Positions 55,199 to 64,000 of a stretch of DNA of 64,000 bases are shown here, piece after piece. Position 1 is the first letter of the stretch. Each line of letters begins with the position of its first letter. Source of the DNA: Pseudomonas frederiksbergensis (lineage in GTDB: Bacteria > Pseudomonadota > Gammaproteobacteria > Pseudomonadales > Pseudomonadaceae); NCBI RefSeq assembly GCF_900105495.1, contig NZ_FNTF01000002.1:5634501-5698500 (forward strand). The letters are read 5' to 3'. The notes beneath the pieces were generated by a model. It was not told where the DNA came from. It saw only the letters and a list, made by a program, of their open reading frames with translations, and made no database searches. The position numbers and the translations under genes are program-made.

Positions 55199-56809
55199 TC
55201 AACGCTTCTCCTGATTCCTCGGCCAACTCAAACTGAAACACGCCCCGCCCAGGCTTTTACTCTTGCTGATCAACGCCCGGCCATCATGCCAATGGATGAT
55301 TCGCCGCACGATGGACAACCCCAACCCATGCCCACCGGAGGCGCGGGTACGGCTGTCGTCGAGGCGCAGGAATGGCGTGAAGATTTTCTCCCAGGCCGTT
55401 TCCGGCACGCCCGGTCCGTCATCCTCGACATCCACTCGACAGCGCTGCTGCCCGACCTGATAGCTGACGGTCACCCGCGATTGAGCGTGGCGCATGGCGT
55501 TGCTCACCAGGTTCTGCAACGCCCGGTGCAGGTAACGCGGCTCGGCCTCGACCCAGGCATCATCATTGTCCGCGGCGGACAAACACAAACCGCGCTGCAC
55601 CGTGACCTCGGCGCGTAACGGCGCCAGTTCTTCGATCACCTGATTGACCAACGCATCCAGATCGATCCGCTGAAAATTCAGTGCCGGTGAACCCTGCTCC
55701 AGTCGTGCGTAGGTGAGCATCTCGTCCACCAGGCGATCGAGATCCTCGATGTCATGGTCCATGCCTTCACAGTATTTTTCCAACGCCTGCGGCGTGGTCG
55801 CCGAGCCGATCATTTCCAGGCCAAAACGCAACCGCGCCACGGGTGTGCGCAGCTCATGAGACACGGCACGCACCAGCTCACGCTGGATCGCCAGCAATTG
55901 CTGCAAGTGTTCGGCCATGCCGTTGAACGCCGAAGCCAGCCGTCCCACCGAGTCCGCGCCGCGTGTTGGCACGCGGGTTTCCAGGCTGCCCTTGGCGATG
56001 CGCGTGGCGGCCGCTTCCAGTCCACGCAAACGGCGTTCAAGTTGGCGCACCAATAAATAGACGATCAAGCCGATCAGACTCAAACCCAGGGCGGCGATCA
56101 GCACCAGCCACTCCGGCGGATAAGGATTCATCTGATACAACGGGCCGATTTCCAGCACCCACGGCGTCCCCACCATGCCGGCAAACACCCGGATCGAATC
56201 GCCGCCCTTGCCCAGCGCCATCACCGTGTCGCCCTCAGACACCCGGCGACTCTGGTCTTCGTCCATGTCCGCCTGTTCGATCTTCACCAGCCGCAAGTCG
56301 AAACCAAAGCCTTTGTCGCGCTTCAATTGCGCCAGGCGCTCGGGCTGCTCGGCCACCGGGTAGCGCACCAGTTCATCGGCCAGCAGGTAAATAGTGGCCC
56401 GGGCCAGTTGTTCGCTGATCTGCTGGACTTCGCCAGTCAGCACCAACTGTTCCTTGTCGCTGACCAACCGGTAAACCTTCGCCGCGTGCGGACCGGTCTG
56501 TTCCACCAGCGCCTGACCGCGCAGCACGCGGGTGCGCTGGGTCATGTCGAGGTCGGTTTGGGCAAAGGTCTTCAGCGCCAGAGGAATCCCCAACAACCGC
56601 TCCCACACCAGCAAGGCACGGTGGCGCTCGGTTTCGTTCATCGGGTTCAGATTGTCGGCCATCAGCGAGAACGTGCCGTGGGCCAGGCGTTCGCGGTATT
56701 GCTCGCCGCGCACCTGGTTAAGCAGGTGCAAGGCCAGCACGCCGAGCACCGCCACCAGAATCAGCGCCGCGCACATGCCACCGTAAATGCGCAGGAAGAT
56801 CGAGTTCAC
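55199..56809 (-). CDS. Sensor histidine kinase, RstB-like
   Basis: A 536-residue membrane kinase, corresponding in position to PAO1 PA1158. Membrane helices (about 8-30 and 233-255) enclose an unusually large periplasmic domain of about 200 residues. HAMP, HisKA with H318 in AVSHELRTPVARL, and HATPase with EDDGPGVP and GHGLGLSIVRR follow. The start overlaps the regulator's stop by four bases (ATGA). The signal is unknown. The sensor is longer than in E. coli RstB (about 430 residues). Confidence 0.9.
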   Translation of the reverse strand: MNSIFLRIYGGMCAALILVAVLGVLALHLLNQVRGEQYRERLAHGTFSLMADNLNPMNETERHRALLVWERLLGIPLALKTFAQTDLDMTQRTRVLRGQALVEQTGPHAAKVYRLVSDKEQLVLTGEVQQISEQLARATIYLLADELVRYPVAEQPERLAQLKRDKGFGFDLRLVKIEQADMDEDQSRRVSEGDTVMALGKGGDSIRVFAGMVGTPWVLEIGPLYQMNPYPPEWLVLIAALGLSLIGLIVYLLVRQLERRLRGLEAAATRIAKGSLETRVPTRGADSVGRLASAFNGMAEHLQQLLAIQRELVRAVSHELRTPVARLRFGLEMIGSATTPQALEKYCEGMDHDIEDLDRLVDEMLTYARLEQGSPALNFQRIDLDALVNQVIEELAPLRAEVTVQRGLCLSAADNDDAWVEAEPRYLHRALQNLVSNAMRHAQSRVTVSYQVGQQRCRVDVEDDGPGVPETAWEKIFTPFLRLDDSRTRASGGHGLGLSIVRRIIHWHDGRALISKSKSLGGACFSLSWPRNQEKR

Positions 56810-57519
56810 AGCGTGCAGGCTTCCGGAACGAACAGATAACCTTTGCTGCGGATGGTCTTGATCAGCCGCGGATGCTCCGGGTCATCGCCGATTTTTGGGC
56901 GAATGCGCGAGATGCGCACGTCGATGGAACGGTCCTGGCCGTCATAGCCAATGCCGCGCAGCGCGGTGAAAATCTCTTCCCGGGACAGGATGCGCCCGGC
57001 GTTGGCCACCAACAGCCAGAGCAGGTCGAACTCGGCGCTGGTCAGTTCGATGCCGTTGTCGTTCAGCCAGGCTTCGCGCAATGCGTTGTCGACCACCAGG
57101 GGACCGAACTGCAGGCGCCGTTGTTTTTCCGGCGCCACTTCAGGGGCTTCACTGCGTCGCAACAAGGCCTGGATGCGCGCCAGCAACAGACGGGGGCGAA
57201 CCGGTTTGCACACGTAGTCGTCGGCGCCCAGGTCCAGGCCAAGTATCTGATCGGTGTCGTCGGTGCGGGCGGTGAGCATCAGGATCGGGCCGTCATACTT
57301 GTCGCGGACCTTGCGGCAGATGCTCAGGCCATCCTCGCCCGGCAACATCAGGTCGAGGATCACCAGGTCCGGTTTCTCCTTGATGATCCGTGCCGCGGCC
57401 AAGGCGCCGTTGCCCTCGATCGATACGCGCAGGCCATTGGCTTCCAGGTAGTCGCGGGTCAGTTCGGCCAGACGCTGGTCGTCCTCGACAATCAATACCT
57501 GCCAGGCTTCTTGCTCCAC
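56806..57519 (-). CDS. OmpR-family response regulator, RstA-like
   Basis: A 237-residue regulator corresponding to PAO1 PA1157. The receiver has VEDDQRL, D56 in LVILDLMLPG and the switch lysine in DDYVCKPVRP. The winged helix has LTSAEFDLLWLLV and IKTIRSKGYLFVP. GTG 57519 is chosen because AGAGG lies five bases upstream and the receiver begins at once; the frame extends about 49 codons further with unrelated sequence. It is divergent from nrdA and co-transcribed with its kinase. Confidence 0.9.
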   Translation of the reverse strand: MEQEAWQVLIVEDDQRLAELTRDYLEANGLRVSIEGNGALAAARIIKEKPDLVILDLMLPGEDGLSICRKVRDKYDGPILMLTARTDDTDQILGLDLGADDYVCKPVRPRLLLARIQALLRRSEAPEVAPEKQRRLQFGPLVVDNALREAWLNDNGIELTSAEFDLLWLLVANAGRILSREEIFTALRGIGYDGQDRSIDVRISRIRPKIGDDPEHPRLIKTIRSKGYLFVPEACTL

Positions 57520-57810
57520 GGTGACCTCTGCTTGCCAACAACACTTTATAAGGAAGGATCCGCCCGTCTTTTTGTAATGATTGGGGAGGATAAGAATGCA
57601 TCTGCATGAGCCGATTGTATAAACGCCGCTCGCCAAGAACACAAGCCGGTAAATGCGTTCGGACAACGCGGTTTTTTGTGATAGGGTTCGCGCCCTTAAA
57701 AAGCCGAGCGACTGTTTTCAATCGGTGAAAATCAGTGAAAAACGGTCCGCTCCAGCTAGGTCGCGGCCTACACGCCCGTTCCACCTTTCACACACAATTT
57801 ACGCACAGGT

Positions 57811-57819
57811 TTATCCACA
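57811..57819 (+). promoter_or_regulatory. DnaA box upstream of nrdA
   Basis: TTATCCACA is a perfect DnaA 9-mer, nine bases before the nrdA -35. A second weaker one, TTACGCACA, ends just upstream at 57808. DnaA controls nrdAB in E. coli. Confidence 0.65.
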
Positions 57820-57828
57820 GGTAGTACG

Positions 57829-57857
57829 TTGCAACACCCCCAAAAACGCATTATCTT
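57829..57857 (+). promoter_or_regulatory. nrdA promoter
   Basis: TTGCAA (57829-57834), a 17-bp spacer and TATCTT (57852-57857). The predicted start near 57864 implies a leader of almost 400 nt. Confidence 0.65.
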
Positions 57858-57892
57858 GTACCCCGTCGCCAAAAAAACCCTACATGTAGGGT
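57846..57892. promoter_or_regulatory. Tandem NrdR-box-like palindromes
   Basis: ACGCATTATCTTGTAC (57846-57861) and ACCCTACATGTAGGGT (57877-57892) both resemble the NrdR consensus ACACWATATATWGTGT; the second matches at 12 of 16 positions. They are exactly 31 bp apart, the known spacing of paired NrdR boxes. The first covers the -10. The second is also the core of a perfect 24-bp palindrome (57873-57896). Confidence 0.7.
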
Positions 57893-58258
57893 TTTTGCAT
57901 AAAAACCAAACACAAATCAGACACCGGTTTCAAGCGCTTTTATTGCCTCTTTCCGGTTGAACCAAACGTATTTTCGAAAGACCAAGCCGCGTGTGCGGAT
58001 GGCTACTGTTTTTGAGCCGAAAACGGCGTTAACGGTACGGGTGTTGCAGTCGATTACTGTCACCCAAAAGGATCCCGGTTCCAGGTTCAAGCCCTGGGAC
58101 CAAAGACTTCGGCATGGAAGCGGCGCCCCAATAGCCCCTTCCTGATCTGTCCCGAAGTTGGTATGCCCGGCCCCTCGCCGGTTGTAGTGCTTCAGGACGG
58201 AACGGTGGGCACCCAAATGGTGCCCAAACAAACATAGAGAATGTGGAGACAACCCCCC
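57864..58258 (+). other. Long 5' leader of nrdA
   Basis: About 395 nt between the predicted start of transcription and the nrdA ATG. It contains a 9-bp stem with a 7-nt loop (GGTTCCAGG/CCTGGGACC, about 58077-58101) and a GGGCACC/GGTGCCC hairpin near 58207-58224 shortly before the ribosome site. No convincing gene lies in 57520-58258. A 48-codon leftward frame at 57917-58063 is unproven. Confidence 0.5.
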
Positions 58259-61153
<2,895 letters not shown>

Positions 61154-61190
61154 GCTGAGCCGGTGAGCGCTGAAAGGCGCTGACCTCGAC

Positions 61191-61232
61191 AACCCCCGAT
61201 CGGTCCTCTGGATTGGTCGGGGGTTTTCTTTT
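61191..61232 (+). terminator. nrdA terminator
   Basis: AACCCCCGA and TCGGGGGTT form a strong stem followed by TTTTCTTTT, about 38 nt after the nrdA stop. Confidence 0.88.
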
Positions 61233-61261
61233 GCCTGGAGGAATGTGGTGACTGTGTTGAC

Positions 61262-61346
61262 GCCATCGCGAGCAGGCTCACTCCTACAGGGCCGAGTTGG
61301 CTCGGAGGAATGCGATCTACTGTGGGAGCCTGCTCGCGATGAGGCC
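61262..61346. repeat. Degenerate inverted REP pair
   Basis: ATCGCGAGCAGGCTCACTCCTAC followed by a partly deleted inverse arm (GTGGGAGCCTGCTCGCGAT), between convergent nrdA and flgE. Confidence 0.8.
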
Positions 61347-61393
61347 AGCACAGATAACCAGGATGCCTGCGTCAGGGACAAATCCCGGTCATA

Positions 61394-61422
61394 AAAAAAC
61401 CCCTCTTGCGAGGGGTTCTTTA
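61394..61422 (-). terminator. flgE terminator
   Basis: Read leftward, AACCCCTC and GAGGGGTT form a stem followed by seven T residues. It closes the flgBCDE operon right after flgE. Confidence 0.9.
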
Positions 61423-61439
61423 TGCAGCGCTATCCAGCA

Positions 61440-62750
61440 TCAGGTCATCTGAATGATGGTCTGCATGATGGTGCTCTGGGTCGAGATGGTCTTGGCGTTC
61501 GCCTGGTAGTTGCTCTGCGCCTTGATCAGGTCGACCAGTTCATTGGTCAGGTTGACGTTGGACTCTTCCAGGGAGTTGGAGTGAATCTCGCCCAAGGTAC
61601 CGGTGTTCGGCGCATCGTAGCCCGGGATACCCGACGCATAGGTTTCTTTCCAACTGGTGCCACCTACCGGTTGCAAACCTTGTTCGTTGGTGAAGCTGGC
61701 GAGCGAGATCTGGCCGATGGGCTTGGTCTGGCTGTTGCTGAAGTTGGCCAGCATGACACCGCTGGCGTCGATGGTCAGGTTGGTGATCTGGCCGGTGGCG
61801 TAGCCGTTCTGCGAAGGAATCGAACGCGCGGTGTCAGCGTTGTACTGCGTGGTTTTGTCCATGGAGACCGTAACGACGCCGGAGGCAGCGCCGTTGGCTG
61901 TCCACACGCCATTGGTCACGTTACCCGGAACCCAGCCGGTGACTTTCAAGTCAGGGCTGACAATCGGCGCAGGGGTGGCTGGAGTGGTGACGGAAACCAG
62001 ATTGCCTGAAGAATTGAACGCCATGGTCGAAGCGACAGGAGGCGTAAGAGGATCGGTAGGGTCGCTACCATCCGGGTTGCGACCCTCGATCAGGGTGTAG
62101 GTCTTCCAGGTGTTGTCACCCGTCTTGACCATGTATTGATCCATGATGTGCTTGTTGCCCTGGGTATCGTAAATCGGTGTACTGAACTGCTTGGTGAAGG
62201 ACGCTTCCTTGGACGGATCAAACGGATTGGTCGTCTGGTTGATGATGGGAGCTGTGGAGTTCAGGTTGATCGTCGACGAAACCGTGGAGGTGTTTTTTGG
62301 CGCCAGGTTCGACGTATCGATGCGCAGGTCAGTCAAAACGCCATTGAGGATCTTGCCATTGGCATCCACGCCATAACCCTGCAGACGCGCAGAGCCATCG
62401 CTATTGGTGACGTAACCGTCCTTGTCGACCTTGAACGTACCGGCACGGGTGTAGGACATCGAACCGTTCTCGCTCAGCACGAAGAAGCCGGAACCGTTGA
62501 TGCCCATGTCCAGCACGTTGCCGGTGTTGTTGACGTCGCCCTGGGTGAACTGCTGGGAAACGTTGGCCAGGCGCACGCCGTTACCGATGGTTTTGCTGCC
62601 GGAACCCAGCTTGGTGGCCGAGTAAACGTCTTCGAATTCCGCACGGGACGATTTGAAACCGGTGGTCGCGACGTTGGCGATGTTGTTGCCGGTCACGTCC
62701 AGTTGTTTGTTGGCTGCATAGAGACCGCTAAGGCCGATATTGAAAGACAT
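61440..62750 (-). CDS. flgE: Flagellar hook protein FlgE
   Basis: Structural subunit of the flagellar hook, exported by the flagellar type III apparatus. The 436-residue protein has the rod/hook N-terminal signature SGLYAANKQLDVTGNNIANVATTGFKSSR-type segment and a low-complexity Thr/Ser/Asn-rich middle. The C-terminal SNVNLTNELVDLIKAQSNYQANAKTI coiled-coil motif is conserved. It is the last gene of the leftward flgB-flgC-flgD-flgE operon and is followed by a terminator. Confidence 0.96.
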   Translation of the reverse strand: MSFNIGLSGLYAANKQLDVTGNNIANVATTGFKSSRAEFEDVYSATKLGSGSKTIGNGVRLANVSQQFTQGDVNNTGNVLDMGINGSGFFVLSENGSMSYTRAGTFKVDKDGYVTNSDGSARLQGYGVDANGKILNGVLTDLRIDTSNLAPKNTSTVSSTINLNSTAPIINQTTNPFDPSKEASFTKQFSTPIYDTQGNKHIMDQYMVKTGDNTWKTYTLIEGRNPDGSDPTDPLTPPVASTMAFNSSGNLVSVTTPATPAPIVSPDLKVTGWVPGNVTNGVWTANGAASGVVTVSMDKTTQYNADTARSIPSQNGYATGQITNLTIDASGVMLANFSNSQTKPIGQISLASFTNEQGLQPVGGTSWKETYASGIPGYDAPNTGTLGEIHSNSLEESNVNLTNELVDLIKAQSNYQANAKTISTQSTIMQTIIQMT

Positions 62751-62781
62751 ATTCCACTCCTTTGTGCCGTGTTAGTCGGCT

Positions 62782-63504
62782 CTACATACCAATAGTTTGT
62801 ACTTTGGACAGGGCGATGCTGCCGGCCCCGGCCAGGTTGAGCATCAACTCACCGCCGGTCTGACTGATCGTCACGCTGTTGACCGTTGCCGGCAGGTACG
62901 TCACCAGCGAGGTCGCCTTGCCGTCGTAAGTCGCCGTAGCGCCGAAGGTATAGGTACCCGCCTTGGCCACTTCGCCTGCGTCGTTTTTGCCATCCCAGAT
63001 GAAACTGGAAGTACCGGCCTTCTGGCTGCCCAGGTCGATGGTGCGGACAACCTTGCCATCGGCATCGGTGATCTTGACCTTGAGCGGGTCCACCGACGCC
63101 GGTACGGCAATGGTGCCGCTGAAACTCTTGGAGGTATCGACCACCGACTTGTCGCTCGGGGCAATCACCGAACGACCGACCAGCGACGACGCCTGCAACG
63201 CCTGGGACGAGTTGTAATTGCTCGCCAGGCCACTGACGGTGTCGTTGAGTGTGGTGATGCCTTCCAGGCTACTGAACTGGGCCAACTGGGCGACGAACTC
63301 GCCGTTGTCCTGCGGTTCCAGCGGGTTCTGGTTTTTCAGTTGCGTTACCAGCAACTGCAGGAACGCGTCCTTGCCCAGGGCCTTTTTGCCGGTGGCGCTG
63401 TTCGTTGCCGCCGCCAGGCCGTCGGCGCTGGTGTTGGTCTTGATCGAGGAGTTGGCCAGGATGTCCTTGAGGCTCAAACTACTGGTGGTATCAGTAACAC
63501 TCAT
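62782..63504 (-). CDS. flgD: Flagellar hook-capping protein FlgD
   Basis: Scaffold that caps the growing hook and is lost at completion. The 240-residue protein has the conserved N-terminal FLQLLVTQLKNQNPLEPQDNGEF-type export and assembly motif at about 45-70. A FlgD Ig-like domain (SSFIWDGKNDAGEVAKAGTY) and a C-terminal tudor-like part follow. It lies between flgC and flgE with gaps of 15 and 31 nt, in one operon. Confidence 0.95.
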   Translation of the reverse strand: MSVTDTTSSLSLKDILANSSIKTNTSADGLAAATNSATGKKALGKDAFLQLLVTQLKNQNPLEPQDNGEFVAQLAQFSSLEGITTLNDTVSGLASNYNSSQALQASSLVGRSVIAPSDKSVVDTSKSFSGTIAVPASVDPLKVKITDADGKVVRTIDLGSQKAGTSSFIWDGKNDAGEVAKAGTYTFGATATYDGKATSLVTYLPATVNSVTISQTGGELMLNLAGAGSIALSKVQTIGM

Positions 63505-63519
63505 CTGAGTCGCCCCTTA

Positions 63520-63963
63520 TCACTGACCGAGGGTCAGGACCTTCTGCATCATGGTTTTGGCGGTGTTCATCATTTCCGCGTTGGTCTGGAACGAACGACT
63601 CGCGGAAATCATGTCAGCCATTTCCTCCACCACGTTGACGTTCGGGTAGTAGACGTAGCCCTTGGCGTCGGCCGCCGGATGGTTCGGCTCGTAGCGCGCA
63701 TCAAGATTGCTCTGGTCTTCGACCACGCCCAGCACTTGCACGCCTTGACCGGCGGCGTCCTGGTTCTGGAACAGCGAGTCGCTGCCGCCGCTCTGGCCGC
63801 CCTGGAACATGGTGGCGAATACCGGGTGCCGTGCACGGTAGGTCTGGTCGATGCTCGACGAGACGGTCTCGGCGTTGGCGATGTTACTGGCGACGGTGTT
63901 CAAACGAGTGGTCTGGGCACTCATGCCGCTACCGGCAATGTTGAAAACACTGGCTAGGGACAT
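63520..63963 (-). CDS. flgC: Flagellar basal-body rod protein FlgC
   Basis: Proximal rod subunit of 147 residues. The N-terminal IAGSGMSAQTTRLNTVASNIANAET segment is the rod-protein signature, and YYPNVNVVEEMADMISASRSFQTN with the C-terminal MMNTAKTMMQKVLTLGQ closes it. The start ATG 63963 is preceded by GGAGAG within the end of flgB. It is the second gene of flgBCDE. Confidence 0.96.
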   Translation of the reverse strand: MSLASVFNIAGSGMSAQTTRLNTVASNIANAETVSSSIDQTYRARHPVFATMFQGGQSGGSDSLFQNQDAAGQGVQVLGVVEDQSNLDARYEPNHPAADAKGYVYYPNVNVVEEMADMISASRSFQTNAEMMNTAKTMMQKVLTLGQ

Positions 63964-63966
63964 GAC

Positions 63967-64000
63967 TTACTCTCCACGAAGGGCTGAGACCAGCCCTTTG
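63967..64000 (-). CDS. flgB: Flagellar basal-body rod protein FlgB (C-terminal end only)
   Basis: Only the last ten codons and the TAA stop are inside the window (KGLVSALRGE). The sequence fits the FlgB C-terminus and its place directly before flgC is the conserved one; the TAA stop is three bases upstream of the flgC ATG. The rest lies beyond the window edge. Confidence 0.8.
   Translation of the reverse strand, partial: KGLVSALRGE

Noticed and set aside
58077..58101. tRNA fragment or attachment site in the nrdA leader
   Set aside because: The stem-loop resembles a T-arm (CCAGG-TTCAAGC-CCTGG), but there is no matching acceptor stem, anticodon arm or integrase gene nearby, so it is only a hairpin.

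Overview
The window is a stretch of chromosome from a Pseudomonas of the fluorescens group. The evidence is gene content, GC-rich coding sequence, many intergenic REP-type palindromes, a full GacS, the oprH-phoP-phoQ operon, the fabA-fabB pair and a single PcpS-type phosphopantetheinyl transferase. Most blocks match gene orders I know from P. aeruginosa PAO1, but the blocks are joined differently here. I see no prophage, integrase, insertion sequence or CRISPR array. Protein identities come from reading motifs, not from a database search.

Layout. 0.2-5 kb: an AraC-type regulator with a degenerate receiver domain, a duplicated tRNA-Glu/tRNA-Gly operon with a strong stringent-type promoter, a membrane-anchored unknown and a chemoreceptor. 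5-12 kb: a MocR-type regulator, an SDR, a zinc-free reductase, pyrF, an AI-2E-family membrane protein and a DUF4892 protein. 11.5-16.2 kb: a leftward operon of acyl-CoA synthetase, hotdog thioesterase, two alpha/beta hydrolases and a GST, with a perfect palindromic operator in front. 16.3-18.2 kb: sixA, DUF4389, gpsA. 18.3-25.3 kb: a tightly coupled TonB-dependent receptor, periplasmic binding protein and hybrid kinase (the PA1613-PA1611 arrangement), then fabA-fabB. 25.7-39.8 kb: a small protein, DUF2058, mazG, relA, rlmD, cysM, a PDDEXK nuclease where pirA lies in PAO1, pirS/pirR-like genes, gacS and ldhA.

39.8-47.5 kb is a run of small housekeeping genes: a zinc-ribbon-like protein, META lipoprotein, thioredoxin lipoprotein, arsC, wrbA, DUF2069, a Tag-like glycosylase, ttcA, Yip1, sprT and a CaiB-family protein. 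47.6-50.3 kb holds dctA with an excellent sigma-54 promoter, divergent from an AraC regulator. 50.4-57.5 kb holds phoQ-phoP-oprH with PhoP boxes, a dienelactone hydrolase, pcpS and an RstA/RstB-like two-component pair. 57.5-61.2 kb is nrdA, with an unusually long leader, tandem NrdR-like boxes and a DnaA box. 61.4-64 kb is the flagellar rod/hook operon flgB(partial)-flgC-flgD-flgE.

Themes. Signal transduction is dense: five histidine kinases, four AraC/MocR/OmpR-type regulator classes and one chemoreceptor. Two kinases are linked to the Gac/Rsm switch: GacS itself and the orthologue of PA1611, which is reported to act through RetS. The most interesting candidate system is the TonB receptor-binding protein-hybrid kinase module, which looks like an envelope-spanning ligand-sensing chain feeding that switch.
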